Shown: piece after piece, positions 1-8,018 of the stretch
How the letters are laid out: each line of letters opens with the position of its first letter
How positions within the stretch are numbered: the stretch's first letter is position 1
Source: an uncultured Clostridia bacterium
GTDB lineage: Bacteria > Bacillota > Clostridia > TANB77 > CAG-508
Direction: 5' to 3'
DNA: 64,000 bases
NCBI GenBank assembly: GCA_934130975.1
Contig: CAKOYU010000002.1
Span: forward strand, 1-64,000
Program-made: the position numbers and the translations under genes
The notes under the pieces: generated by a model
The model's input: the letters and a program-made list of their open reading frames with translations, nothing else
What the model was told of the DNA's origin: nothing
Databases searched by the model: none

Positions 1-124
1 ATTATTATTAAATTTCAATGGTAGTGTAGAAAAATTTAACGACTAATGGTATAATTTTTTTAGCTAGTTAATTATAAATTGATTTTATAATTTGTATACA
101 ATAAAAAAATAAGGGGGGTAGAAA

Positions 125-1333
125 ATGAAAAGATTATTTCGAATAAGTTTTGATATATTTTTAACATCTGTAACACCAATTTTAGGATGGTTTTTACTTG
201 GTATTTTAGTGGATAAAAATTTAATTAATATATTTTCACTTATATATCCAATGCAGTTTGTTATAAGTAGTATACAGAGTATTTTTGGAACAGGTGCCAA
301 TATAAGTGCTATTAAGGATGATAATAAAGATAGTGTCTTTTCAGGATTTATATTGGGTACAATTTTAGGAGTATTAATATTAGGTAGTATTGTTTTAAAT
401 ATAGATAAATATATAACATTTATGAATATGGATATACAAACATATAGAATATTTGCGGTTTATGCTGTAATTCAAATGTTCTTACAATTATTATTGAATC
501 TTGCATTGTGTAAGTTGTATTATGAAGATAATAATAAAAGAGCAAACAAATATAGTTTCTTTTTTAATTTAATAAACTTTTTGACATTAGTAATTATGAG
601 TATAATAACAAAAAATCAAATTGTAATTTCTAGTACTTCGTTATTTGCTACAACAATATTTACTTTGCTTATGATATTTAGAACAGTAAAAATAACTGGA
701 TTTAAAATTAATTTAAGAAATTGTATCAAATATGATTCTGTTTATTTATTTGCAGAAATCAGTATGTTTATAATTTATTTATTTGGTTTTAAGAATACAT
801 TTAATTTTGGTGCAAAATATATTTTAGCAACTTCTTTTGCAGTCTTAATAACTGATACTCAATGGGATATATCTTATGCAATAAAAACAGTTGCTCAAAT
901 TGATATTACAAAAAGAATTTTTTCATATAAACAACATATAAAAAATAGTAGAAAACTAATTTATATTTTGATTTTATCTACTTTTATAATGGGAGTGATT
1001 TTATATCCAAGTTATAAATCAGATTTAACTGCTACATTATTTATTGTAAGTATAGAATTAATATCGTTATATTTATATCCTGTTTATATAACAAAATTGA
1101 CATTTATACAATTAGAGTATTCTGCTATAAAAGCAACAATTAGTAAACAAATTGCAAATATATTGCGTATATTTTGCTCTTTCATACCATCGCCATTTTG
1201 TACTTCGTTTGGACTTGCAGCTTCTGTTGTTTATCAGTTAACATCAACACATTATATGATTAATAAAAATAACCTTAATCTAGAAATGATAAATAATGTA
1301 CAAGATTTAGGTAAAATAAAAACTTATGAATAA
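125..1333 (+). CDS. MATE-like polytopic membrane protein
   Basis: A 402-residue protein made almost entirely of hydrophobic segments (about 11-12 by eye) joined by short Lys/Asn-rich loops. The N-terminus lacks a cleavable signal and begins with a membrane helix around residues 7-29. Length and layout resemble MATE/flippase-type transporters, which export drugs, peptides or lipid-linked precursors, but I see no family-specific catalytic motif, so the substrate is unknown. The ATG follows a G-rich ribosome binding site (GGGGGGT, 112-120). It is transcribed toward the tRNA and murC, which are on the opposite strand, so it appears to be a single-gene unit. Seen: multi-pass topology. Inferred: the MATE-like assignment. 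Confidence 0.5.
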   Translation: MKRLFRISFDIFLTSVTPILGWFLLGILVDKNLINIFSLIYPMQFVISSIQSIFGTGANISAIKDDNKDSVFSGFILGTILGVLILGSIVLNIDKYITFMNMDIQTYRIFAVYAVIQMFLQLLLNLALCKLYYEDNNKRANKYSFFFNLINFLTLVIMSIITKNQIVISSTSLFATTIFTLLMIFRTVKITGFKINLRNCIKYDSVYLFAEISMFIIYLFGFKNTFNFGAKYILATSFAVLITDTQWDISYAIKTVAQIDITKRIFSYKQHIKNSRKLIYILILSTFIMGVILYPSYKSDLTATLFIVSIELISLYLYPVYITKLTFIQLEYSAIKATISKQIANILRIFCSFIPSPFCTSFGLAASVVYQLTSTHYMINKNNLNLEMINNVQDLGKIKTYE

Positions 1334-1357
1334 TTAAGTTCGTAAGTTGATTTCAAA

Positions 1358-1433
1358 TGGAGCCACTAAGCAGAATCGAACTGCTGGCCTACGGGTTACG
1401 AATCCGTCGCTCTACCAACTGAGCTATAGTGGC
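1358..1433 (-). tRNA. tRNA-Thr (anticodon CGU)
   Basis: The minus strand folds as a full cloverleaf: acceptor GCCACTA/TAGTGGC, D arm GCTC...GAGC, T arm AGCAG-TTCGATT-CTGCT, and discriminator T followed by an encoded CCA (1358-1360). The anticodon loop TTCGTAA gives anticodon CGT, which decodes ACG threonine codons. The anticodon stem ACGGA/CCCGT has one A-C mismatch at its closing pair. The gene lies downstream of the murC terminator on the same strand. Confidence 0.93.
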
Positions 1434-1471
1434 ACAAAACAAATATAATATAACACAATACAAGACAAAAA

Positions 1472-1516
1472 ACAAGAGATCTTAAATAAATGATTAAAAA
1501 AGATCTCCTGTTTTTT
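1472..1516 (-). terminator. Rho-independent terminator of murC (bidirectional-looking)
   Basis: The inverted repeat GAGATCTT...AAGATCTC has an A/T-rich loop. It is followed by TTGTTTTTTG on the minus strand and by CTGTTTTTT on the plus strand. It lies just past the murC stop codon and separates murC from the tRNA. Confidence 0.75.
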
Positions 1517-1534
1517 ATTATCTTTACGCTAAAA

Positions 1535-2917
1535 TTATTTTTCAACAATCATTGGGCCAATATTAGTAACAGTACCAGCACCAAGAGTAAGAACAATATC
1601 ACCAGCTTTTACATTTTCTTTTAAATAAGTAGCACAATCATCAAGAGAAGAAATGTATTTAGCATCTTTACCTAATTTGATGATTGCATCAGCCAAATCT
1701 TTTGAAGAAATATTATAAGTATTTGTTTCTCTTGCTGCATAAATATCTGTAACAATAATATTATCAAAAGAAAGTAGGGCATGAGCAAAATCATCTAGAA
1801 GGTTAAATGTTCTACTATATGTATGTGGTTGGAAAACAACCCAAGATTTGTTATATTTTTTATTGTTCAAAGCCTTTGCTGTAGCTGCAACTTCTGTAGG
1901 ATGATGACCATAATCATCATAAACTCTAGCACCATTAAGTATACCTTTATATTCAAAACGTCTATCTGCACCAGTAAATTTTTGTAAAGCAGATTGCATA
2001 TATTTTTTATCAATACCATAAGCATCACACAAAGCGATACAAGATAAAGCATTTAAAACATTATGTTTTCCAGGAATTGAAAGTTTAAAATGTGCAAAAA
2101 ATTCGCCATATTTGTAAACATCAAATTCAGGAAAACCATTTTCATCAAAAATGATATTTTGTGCAGAAAAATCAACATCTTCATTTTCTATTCCATATTT
2201 GATCGCTGGAGCTTTTGAATAGATAGGTAAATCTAAACAATTTTTGTCATCAGCATTTATTATAAGATGGCCATTCTCTGGCAATAATTTTACATATTTG
2301 ATAAAGGCTTTTTTTACATTTTCGATGTTTTTATAGTAATCCAAATGATCATTATCAATATTTAATATAATTTCAGATTTTGGACTGAATTTTAAAAAGC
2401 TTTCAACATATTCACAAGCTTCGATAATGAAGTTTTCGCTATTTCCAACTCTATAATTTCCGCCAAGTTCTTTTATAATGGCTCCAACTTGAATACTAGG
2501 GTCAGTTTGAGCTTCCATAAAACATAAAGAAACAAGGGAAGTAGTAGTAGTTTTTCCATGAGTTCCTGAAATTGCTATTGTATTTTGATAACATCTTGTA
2601 AGTTCACCAAGAAAATCAGATCTTTCTATAAGAGGAATTCCAAGTTCTTTTGCATGAACATATTCTGGATTATCTGGATGAATTGCGGCTGTAAATACAA
2701 CACAATCAGCTCCTTCAACGTTTTTGGCGTCATGACCTATATGTATGGTTATTCCTGCATTTTTTAAAGTATGTAAAATTTCTGAATCTGTACGATCACT
2801 GCCTGAAACAGTAAATCCCCAGTTGACAAGGATTTCGGCGATTCCACTCATACTAACTCCACCGATTCCAATCATATGTATCTTTTTGTATTTTTTTATA
2901 TTATTAATATCTGGCAT
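1535..2917 (-). CDS. murC: UDP-N-acetylmuramate--L-alanine ligase MurC
   Basis: The cytoplasmic peptidoglycan enzyme that adds L-Ala to UDP-MurNAc using ATP. The 460-residue protein has all Mur-ligase landmarks: an N-terminal Rossmann loop (HMIGIGGVSMSGIAEIL, about residues 14-30), the ATP-binding P-loop GTHGKTTTT (about 115-123), the NIDNDHLDYY metal/ATP segment (about 190), and the C-terminal DDYGHHPTEV motif that distinguishes MurC (about 337). Length is normal for the family. I start at the ATG at 2917. An in-frame GTG three codons upstream would sit on top of the AGGGAG ribosome binding site, which is 8 nt before the ATG. A sigma-A-type promoter lies about 100 bp upstream and a terminator follows. 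Confidence 0.95.
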   Translation of the reverse strand: MPDINNIKKYKKIHMIGIGGVSMSGIAEILVNWGFTVSGSDRTDSEILHTLKNAGITIHIGHDAKNVEGADCVVFTAAIHPDNPEYVHAKELGIPLIERSDFLGELTRCYQNTIAISGTHGKTTTTSLVSLCFMEAQTDPSIQVGAIIKELGGNYRVGNSENFIIEACEYVESFLKFSPKSEIILNIDNDHLDYYKNIENVKKAFIKYVKLLPENGHLIINADDKNCLDLPIYSKAPAIKYGIENEDVDFSAQNIIFDENGFPEFDVYKYGEFFAHFKLSIPGKHNVLNALSCIALCDAYGIDKKYMQSALQKFTGADRRFEYKGILNGARVYDDYGHHPTEVAATAKALNNKKYNKSWVVFQPHTYSRTFNLLDDFAHALLSFDNIIVTDIYAARETNTYNISSKDLADAIIKLGKDAKYISSLDDCATYLKENVKAGDIVLTLGAGTVTNIGPMIVEK

Positions 2918-3012
2918 TATAAACACTCCCTATAAAAAGTTTAATCTAAATTTTGATTAATTTATTTGTTTTATTTTTTGTCTTTTTTATAAAATTCTAA
3001 ATTTGCTTTTCT

Positions 3013-3041
3013 ATTATATACTTATATAATGTAAAATTCAA
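3013..3041 (-). promoter_or_regulatory. sigma-A-type promoter for murC
   Basis: On the minus strand, TTGAAT (3036-3041), a 17-bp spacer and TATAAT (3013-3018). It lies about 100 bp upstream of the murC start, in the same orientation. Confidence 0.6.
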
Positions 3042-3111
3042 GTTTTTTGTTACAAAATATTATAATATCTTGATAATATTAGTTGCAATTCATCCATGAC
3101 TTCTTATAGGG

Positions 3112-3268
3112 AATTTAGAAAATTAATAATATATTGTTTTGCAATACCGCGTAAGCGATTAAATGAGCTTATGCGAGTGCGATATGGAGCAATCTACATA
3201 CTAGTTTTTTTAGATGAAGATTGCGACAGCAAGGTATAAAAAACAATATATTATTAAGTTCCTAAATT
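3112..3268. repeat. Palindromic-ended intergenic element, copy 1 (MITE-like or structured RNA)
   Basis: A 157-bp segment with about 29-bp terminal inverted repeats (27/29 matching: 3112-3140 against 3240-3268). The interior has paired motifs ATACC/GGTAT and GCAATCT/AGATTGC. A close relative lies at about 47.5 kb with the same left end, interior and right end. No ORF is present. It sits between murC and spoVG, outside both promoters. It could be a non-autonomous mobile element or a structured RNA; two copies do not decide. Confidence 0.8.
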
Positions 3269-3379
3269 TGTATAATTTATAAGATAGTAGTGAATTGCAA
3301 GCAAAATTAATAAGAAGTATAAGAGAAAAATAGAAAGAAAAAAATATAAAAATAAAAAATAAAAATTTGTAAAAAAAAG

Positions 3380-3405
3380 AGGGAAAAATTTTTTTGATGA
3401 CGAAT
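3380..3405 (+). promoter_or_regulatory. Candidate sigma-H promoter for spoVG
   Basis: AGGGAAAA (from 3380) and GACGAAT (ending 3405) match the sigma-H pattern AGGAnnn / RnnGAAT with one mismatch and normal spacing. spoVG is a classic sigma-H target in Bacillus, which supports the reading. The gene starts 65 bp further on. Confidence 0.4.
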
Positions 3406-3470
3406 AATATAGTAGTACATAAGATACGATACATATATGTACAAATTTAAAAACAGTGGAGGTGCACACA

Positions 3471-3743
3471 ATGCAAATAACAGACGTACGTTTAAGAAAA
3501 GTAAATTCAGAGAACAGAATGAAAGCTGTTGCTTCTGTAACATTCGATAATGAATTTGTTATCCATGATATCAAAGTTATCGAAAGTCAAAATGGATTAT
3601 TCATCGCTATGCCAAGCAGAAAAACTCCAAACGGAGAATTCAAGGATATAGCTCATCCAATCAATGCTGAAACAAGAGAGAAAGTACAAAAAGCTATATT
3701 AGAAGCTTATGACGCTCCTGAAACAGAAGAATCAGCAGAATAA
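3471..3743 (+). CDS. spoVG: SpoVG septation/RNA-binding regulator
   Basis: A 90-residue protein matching SpoVG end to end: MQITDVRLRK at the start, the central IHDIKVIE and GLFIAMPSRKTPNGEFKDIAHPIN motifs, and the C-terminal REKVQKAILEAY helix. SpoVG is a small nucleic-acid-binding protein that influences asymmetric septation, and in various Firmicutes virulence and envelope gene expression. The ATG at 3471 is preceded by a perfect GGAGGTG. The in-frame GTG at 3456 overlaps that ribosome binding site and is rejected as the start. The gene is monocistronic, with a strong terminator just after it. Confidence 0.95.
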   Translation: MQITDVRLRKVNSENRMKAVASVTFDNEFVIHDIKVIESQNGLFIAMPSRKTPNGEFKDIAHPINAETREKVQKAILEAYDAPETEESAE

Positions 3744-3750
3744 TAAATTT

Positions 3751-3783
3751 AAAAATCTCACTCATAAAGAGTGGGATTTTTTT
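3751..3783 (+). terminator. Terminator of spoVG
   Basis: Stem AAATCTCACTC / GAGTGGGATTT with a short ATAAA loop, followed by a T run, immediately after the spoVG stop codon. Confidence 0.85.
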
Positions 3784-3867
3784 ATATAGTAGGAAAGTTC
3801 TCCTTGTAGGAAAACTTTTTATACTATAGAAATATGGCGAGTAGAATGTAGAGACAAGACGAAATAT

Positions 3868-3883
3868 TACTGATGCGTCAGTA
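3868..3883. promoter_or_regulatory. Operator-like palindrome upstream of the ABC exporter
   Basis: The perfect inverted repeat TACTGATGCGTCAGTA (6-bp arms, 4-bp centre) ends 1 bp before the -35 box of the exporter promoter. Position and symmetry suggest a dimeric repressor or activator site. No regulator gene is adjacent. Confidence 0.45.
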
Positions 3884-3884
3884 C

Positions 3885-3913
3885 TTGAAATACAGATATA
3901 AATATAATATAAT
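3885..3913 (+). promoter_or_regulatory. sigma-A-type promoter of the ABC exporter operon
   Basis: TTGAAA (3885-3890), 17-bp spacer, TATAAT (3908-3913). The ribosome binding site GGGGGAGG and the ATG at 3944 follow. Confidence 0.7.
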
Positions 3914-3943
3914 AAAGCCAGAAAAAAAGGGGGAGGTTTTGTT

Positions 3944-4834
3944 ATGGGGTTAAAAGTAGAGAATGTAAGTAAATACTTTGATAACAAACTAGTAGTAGAC
4001 AACATAAGCTTCGAAATAAATGAACCAGGAGTATTCGGATTACTTGGAACTAATGGTGCAGGGAAAACTACTACAATCAGAATGATATTAGGCATTATAA
4101 AAAAAGACAAAGGAGAAATAACGTGGAATGGAAAAGCAGTAGATAGAAAAAATGTGAATTTTGGTTATTTGCCAGAAGAAAGAGGAATATATCCTAAAAG
4201 TAAAATTTTTGATCAACTACTATATTTTGCTGAACTTAAAGGAATGAAAGTACAAGAAGCATCTGAAGAAATAAAAGATTGGATGGAAAGGCTAAAAATT
4301 GATGAATATCAAAATATGACAGCCGAAAAGCTATCAAAAGGAAATCAACAAAAAGTCCAATTTATAACAGCAATTTTAAACAATCCAGAATTGATTGTTT
4401 TAGACGAACCATTTAGCGGTTTGGACCCAGTAAACACAGAATTATTAAAAGAAGTCATAATAGAGCTAGTCAAAAAAGGAAAATACATAATAATGTCAAG
4501 CCATCAGATGACATCAATTGAAGAATTTTGCAAGGATGTAGTAATCATAAATAAAGGGAAAACAGTTTTAAAGGGCAATCTTAAAGAAATCAAAAATAGT
4601 TATCAAGCAAATAGGCTAGAAATAAATGCTAATAAAGACATTACCTCCTACATAAATGAAGCAGGAATGACAATTGAAAAAAATATCGACAATAATTATG
4701 AAATCAAAATAGAAAATGAAGAGCAAGCGCATTCATTAATGAAAACGCTGGTAGTTCAAGGTGTCAAACTTAATAAATTTGAGCTTCAAAAACCAAGTCT
4801 TAAGGATATCTTTATAGAAAAGGTAGGTGAATAA
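3944..4834 (+). CDS. ABC transporter ATP-binding protein (NatA/YhaQ-like)
   Basis: A 296-residue cytoplasmic ATPase that would power the membrane partner encoded next. Walker A is GTNGAGKTT (residues 35-43), the signature is LSKGNQQK (about 130), Walker B is LIVLDEPF (about 150) and the H-loop is MSSHQ (about 186). The C-terminal 80-90 residues form the accessory domain common in ABC-2 exporters of the NatA/YhaQ type. A GGGGGAGG ribosome binding site precedes the ATG. Its stop codon lies one base before the permease ATG, so the two are translationally coupled. Families of this kind export sodium, peptides or antibiotics; the sequence does not show which. Confidence 0.9.
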   Translation: MGLKVENVSKYFDNKLVVDNISFEINEPGVFGLLGTNGAGKTTTIRMILGIIKKDKGEITWNGKAVDRKNVNFGYLPEERGIYPKSKIFDQLLYFAELKGMKVQEASEEIKDWMERLKIDEYQNMTAEKLSKGNQQKVQFITAILNNPELIVLDEPFSGLDPVNTELLKEVIIELVKKGKYIIMSSHQMTSIEEFCKDVVIINKGKTVLKGNLKEIKNSYQANRLEINANKDITSYINEAGMTIEKNIDNNYEIKIENEEQAHSLMKTLVVQGVKLNKFELQKPSLKDIFIEKVGE

Positions 4835-4835
4835 A

Positions 4836-6149
4836 ATGCGAGATTTGATAACTGTTGCAAAGTTTACAATCAGAGACATGATAAAAAGAAAGTCATTTAT
4901 AATCTCAAATGTGATAATTTTGCTAATCATCATCATATTGTTTAATATTCCTAATCTTATAAAAGTAATTAAAGGTGATGATGCAGATGCAATGGCTGGA
5001 GATAGGCTATTGATTGTAGATGCTGATAATATTTTTGAAGGAAATTTAGAAAACTTGAAAAATATGAATTTAAATTATGACATTCAAATTGATGAAAAAC
5101 TTGTAAAGAATGTAGCTACAAGCAATTCTGATAATAATAGTGGAATTACAGAAGTAGATAATAGTAAGGAAGACAAGATTTTTGAAAAAATTAAAGAAAA
5201 AATTCAAAATGATGAAATAGACAAAGCTATCCTAATTGAAAATAAAGAAGGAATTATCAACATGCAGTACATTGTAAAAAACTTATCAATGGAATCAGAA
5301 GTACCACAAGATATAGTCAATGCAATTACAAGTTTATACAGTAATATACAAATAGCAAAATTAGGATTAACGCAAGAACAATTACAAACCCTAACACCAA
5401 ATCTAAATTTAGAAATAAAGCAAACCGAAGAACAAGAAGTACAAGGCAATCAATTTGCAATGATGATGTTATCACTAGTCTTGTTTTATGCAATATATTT
5501 TTGCGCATATCAAGTATCAAGCTCAATAACAACAGAAAAAACATCAAAAATAATAGAAACACTAGTCACATCAACAACACCAAAAACAATAGTTTTAGGA
5601 AAGACAATAGGAATAGGGATTGTTGGACTATTACAAGTAGCAGTTATGGTAATAGTTGCACTAATTTCAAAAAATCTATTTTTAGAAGAAGGAATGCTCG
5701 ATGGAATAATAGATTTTTCAACAATTACACCATATTTAGGAATAATCACTGGAATATATTTCATCTTGGGATATGCATTTTATGCATTATTATATGCTCT
5801 AACAGGTTCAACAGTAAGCAAACCAGAAGACGTACAATCAGCAAATGGGCCAGTAGCAATAGTTGCAGTAATAGGCTTTTATCTAGCATATTTTTCAATG
5901 ATGAATCCAACAAGCGAATTAAATAAAATAGCAGCAATATTACCGATGTCATCACCATTTTGTATGCCGTTTAGAGTGATGATGGGAATAGCAACAACTC
6001 AAGAAATTTTGATATCATTAGCAGTTATTTTAATTACAATAATTGTAGTTGCTAAGGTTTCAATAAAGATTTATTCACAGGCTATTTTGAATTATGGAAA
6101 TAAAATTGGACTTAAAGATGTCATGAAGATGTGGAAAAATAAGGATTAA
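4836..6149 (+). CDS. ABC-2 type permease (NatB/YhaP-like)
   Basis: A 437-residue membrane partner of the preceding ATPase. One N-terminal helix (about residues 20-40) is followed by a large polar, mostly extracytoplasmic domain (about 41-205). A block of five or six helices follows, containing the ABC-2 hallmark SSSITTEKTSKIIETLVTS and a C-terminal MSSPFCMPFRVMMG segment. This is the layout of NatB/YhaP-type permeases. The ATG at 4836 has AGGTAGGTG ahead of it. An in-frame GTG at 4827 lies within that ribosome binding site and is rejected. No terminator follows; the first locus of the interspersed repeat family lies directly downstream. Confidence 0.88.
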   Translation: MRDLITVAKFTIRDMIKRKSFIISNVIILLIIIILFNIPNLIKVIKGDDADAMAGDRLLIVDADNIFEGNLENLKNMNLNYDIQIDEKLVKNVATSNSDNNSGITEVDNSKEDKIFEKIKEKIQNDEIDKAILIENKEGIINMQYIVKNLSMESEVPQDIVNAITSLYSNIQIAKLGLTQEQLQTLTPNLNLEIKQTEEQEVQGNQFAMMMLSLVLFYAIYFCAYQVSSSITTEKTSKIIETLVTSTTPKTIVLGKTIGIGIVGLLQVAVMVIVALISKNLFLEEGMLDGIIDFSTITPYLGIITGIYFILGYAFYALLYALTGSTVSKPEDVQSANGPVAIVAVIGFYLAYFSMMNPTSELNKIAAILPMSSPFCMPFRVMMGIATTQEILISLAVILITIIVVAKVSIKIYSQAILNYGNKIGLKDVMKMWKNKD

Positions 6150-6160
6150 AGTATAAAAGA

Positions 6161-6246
6161 ACAAAAAAGTACCAGTCTTAGGTACAAAACAGAACCAGTC
6201 TTGTGCACAAAACAGAACCGGTCCCAAATGCGCAAATGCGCAAAAA
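6161..6246 (+). repeat. Interspersed CAAAACAGAACCGGTCCC repeat, locus 1 (3 units)
   Basis: Three units: ...GTACCAGTCTTAGG, ...GAACCAGTCTTGTG and ...GAACCGGTCCCAAATG, the last followed by a GCGCAAATGCGCA tail. It lies between the ABC permease and the LiaF-like gene and abuts the latter's ribosome binding site. Confidence 0.9.
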
Positions 6247-6264
6247 TAGGAAGGAGAGAAAATT

Positions 6265-6936
6265 ATGAAAAAAGTAGAAAATGTATTATGGGGAGTAGTT
6301 TTTATAATAATAGGATTAATTTTAGGATTAAATGCATTAGGAGTAACAAATATTGATATATTTTTTGATGGATGGTGGTCATTATTTATAATAGTACCAA
6401 GTGTTGTAAGTATAGCAAAAAATTATAAAGATGTAAGTGCATATATATGGCTAGCCATAGGAGTAGCATTGCTATTATCAGCTCAAGGAATTTTAGATAT
6501 GAGTGTTATTGGAAAATTAATATTACCAGCAGTATTGGTCGCAATTGGTGTTGGAATCATCTTTAAAGATACAGTTAGTTCTAAGGTAAATGAAAAAATT
6601 GATGAATTAAACAAAAGTAACAAAGAAGAATTCTATGCAACTTTTTCAGGTCAAAAATTAAATTTTGCAGGTGATGATTTTAAAGGAGTTAGTCTAAATG
6701 CAATATTTGGTGGGATTGATGTAGACTTGAAAAATGCAAATATAGTAGAAGACAAAATCATAAATGCAACATCAGTTTTTGGAGGAATAAATATATTTGT
6801 TCCAGAAAATGTGAATATTCAAGTAAAATCCACATCAATATTTGGTGGAGTAAGCAACAAAACTAAGAATAAAGATGGGCAACCAACAATTTATGTAAAA
6901 GCTTTTTGCTTATTCGGTGGAGTAGACATCAAATAA
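6265..6936 (+). CDS. LiaF-like membrane protein
   Basis: A 223-residue protein with three or four N-terminal membrane helices (about residues 1-105), including a Phe/Trp-rich FFDGWWSLFIIVPSVV segment typical of the LiaI/LiaF transmembrane region. A beta-rich C-terminal domain contains the repeating motif (I/V)FGG(I/V): NAIFGGIDVDL, SVFGGINIFVP, SIFGGVSNK, LFGGVDIK. This is the signature of the LiaF C-terminal domain (cell-wall-active antibiotic response family). In Bacillus, LiaF restrains the LiaRS envelope-stress system, but no LiaRS pair is present here. The ribosome binding site AGGAAGGAGAG lies between the repeat locus and the ATG. It forms a likely operon with the next gene. Confidence 0.8.
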   Translation: MKKVENVLWGVVFIIIGLILGLNALGVTNIDIFFDGWWSLFIIVPSVVSIAKNYKDVSAYIWLAIGVALLLSAQGILDMSVIGKLILPAVLVAIGVGIIFKDTVSSKVNEKIDELNKSNKEEFYATFSGQKLNFAGDDFKGVSLNAIFGGIDVDLKNANIVEDKIINATSVFGGINIFVPENVNIQVKSTSIFGGVSNKTKNKDGQPTIYVKAFCLFGGVDIK

Positions 6937-6988
6937 GTAGATATCAAATAAAAAATACTTTATAGAAGATAGAAAGTAGGAAAGTTAA

Positions 6989-7867
6989 ATGAAGGAATTT
7001 CAAAAAATAATAAAATATGCAGCAATTGCATTCGGATTATATTTAGCAATATCAATAATTGGAGGAATAATTGCAATAATAGTATCAATATTTACAGGAT
7101 TCTATGGAATAAGCTATCTTACCGATAGTTTTAATGATGCTATTAACTCAGATGATTCTAGTATAGAAAGAATCGATGAAAATCAAGAGGTAGAAGAGTT
7201 TTCAAAAATGAAATTAGATATTTCAGCATCTAATTTGACAATAAAGTTAGAAGGAAGTTCATATAAAGTAGAGACATATCAAATTCCTAAAAATACAAAA
7301 ATAGAAAGTAAAGATGGAATTTTGGAGATCAAAAACAATAAAAAATTAAATAAAAGTGATTCAAAAAGCAGGATAACAATTTATCTTCCAGAAGATGTAG
7401 AATTAGAAGAAGCTGATATACAAGTTGGTGCTGGAATAGTGGATGTTACAGGACTTATAGCCAAAAATGTAGAATTTAATTTTGGGGCAGGAAATGTAAA
7501 TATGCAAAATATTTCAGTCAAGAATAATGCGAAGATTGAATGCGGTGCTGGTCAAGCTATAATAAAAAATTCAGAATTAGCAAATGCTGATATAGAAACA
7601 GGTGTCGGAAAGCTAGTATATTCAGGAGATTTGACGGGAAATACACAAATTGACTGTGGAGTAGGAGATGTAGAATTGGAATTAACTGGAGATGCTGAAA
7701 AATATGCTATTCACACAGAAAAGGGAATTGGAGATATAAAAATTAACGATAATTCTGTTGCTGATGATTCAACTACTGGAAACGGAGAAAATAAAATAAA
7801 TATTGAAGGCGGAGTTGGTAATATTGACATAAAAATGAGCAAAACAGAACCGGTCCATAATGTATAG
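6989..7867 (+). CDS. DUF4097-family (LiaG-like) membrane-anchored beta-repeat protein
   Basis: A 292-residue protein: an N-terminal membrane helix (about residues 10-40, rich in Ile/Gly), a short acidic linker, then a beta-solenoid of repeated short strands (VGAGIVDVTGL, FGAGNVNMQNI, CGAGQAIIKNS, TGVGKLVYSG, CGVGDVELEL, GGVGNIDIKM). This G-x-G-x-V rhythm is the DUF4097/LiaG pattern. It is likely extracytoplasmic and linked to envelope stress, given the LiaF-like neighbour 52 bp upstream. Oddity: the natural-looking end GGVGNIDIKM runs directly into repeat-family DNA, which encodes the last nine residues SKTEPVHNV and the stop codon. The repeat appears to have replaced the original 3' end of the gene. 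Confidence 0.8.
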   Translation: MKEFQKIIKYAAIAFGLYLAISIIGGIIAIIVSIFTGFYGISYLTDSFNDAINSDDSSIERIDENQEVEEFSKMKLDISASNLTIKLEGSSYKVETYQIPKNTKIESKDGILEIKNNKKLNKSDSKSRITIYLPEDVELEEADIQVGAGIVDVTGLIAKNVEFNFGAGNVNMQNISVKNNAKIECGAGQAIIKNSELANADIETGVGKLVYSGDLTGNTQIDCGVGDVELELTGDAEKYAIHTEKGIGDIKINDNSVADDSTTGNGENKINIEGGVGNIDIKMSKTEPVHNV

Positions 7868-7952
7868 TGAACAAAAAAGTACCATTCTTGGGACAAAACA
7901 GAACCGGTCCCAAATGTGCAGTGAGCAAAACAGAACCGGTCCCAAATGCGCA
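7836..7952 (+). repeat. Interspersed repeat, locus 2 (4 units), overlapping a gene 3' end
   Basis: Four units, beginning inside the last codons of the DUF4097 gene. It contains TTGGGAC-N12-GTCCCAA, a 7-bp inverted repeat spanning units 2 and 3. It lies upstream of sipL in the same direction. Confidence 0.9.
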
Positions 7953-8018
7953 ATTGTTCTAAAATAAGAAGAACCCCCATATACATTAATAAACAAAAAT
8001 GTAGAGGAGGTTTTTTTC

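Noticed and set aside
3210..3574. Minus-strand hydrophobic ORFs between murC and spoVG
   Set aside because: They overlap spoVG, its promoter and the repeat element, and arise from A/T-rich sequence without ribosome binding sites.
3784..3867. A second hairpin after spoVG (TATAGTA...TACTATA) as a riboswitch
   Set aside because: It is a simple imperfect stem of A/T pairs, lies upstream of the exporter promoter and so would not be in that mRNA, and no known riboswitch core is visible.
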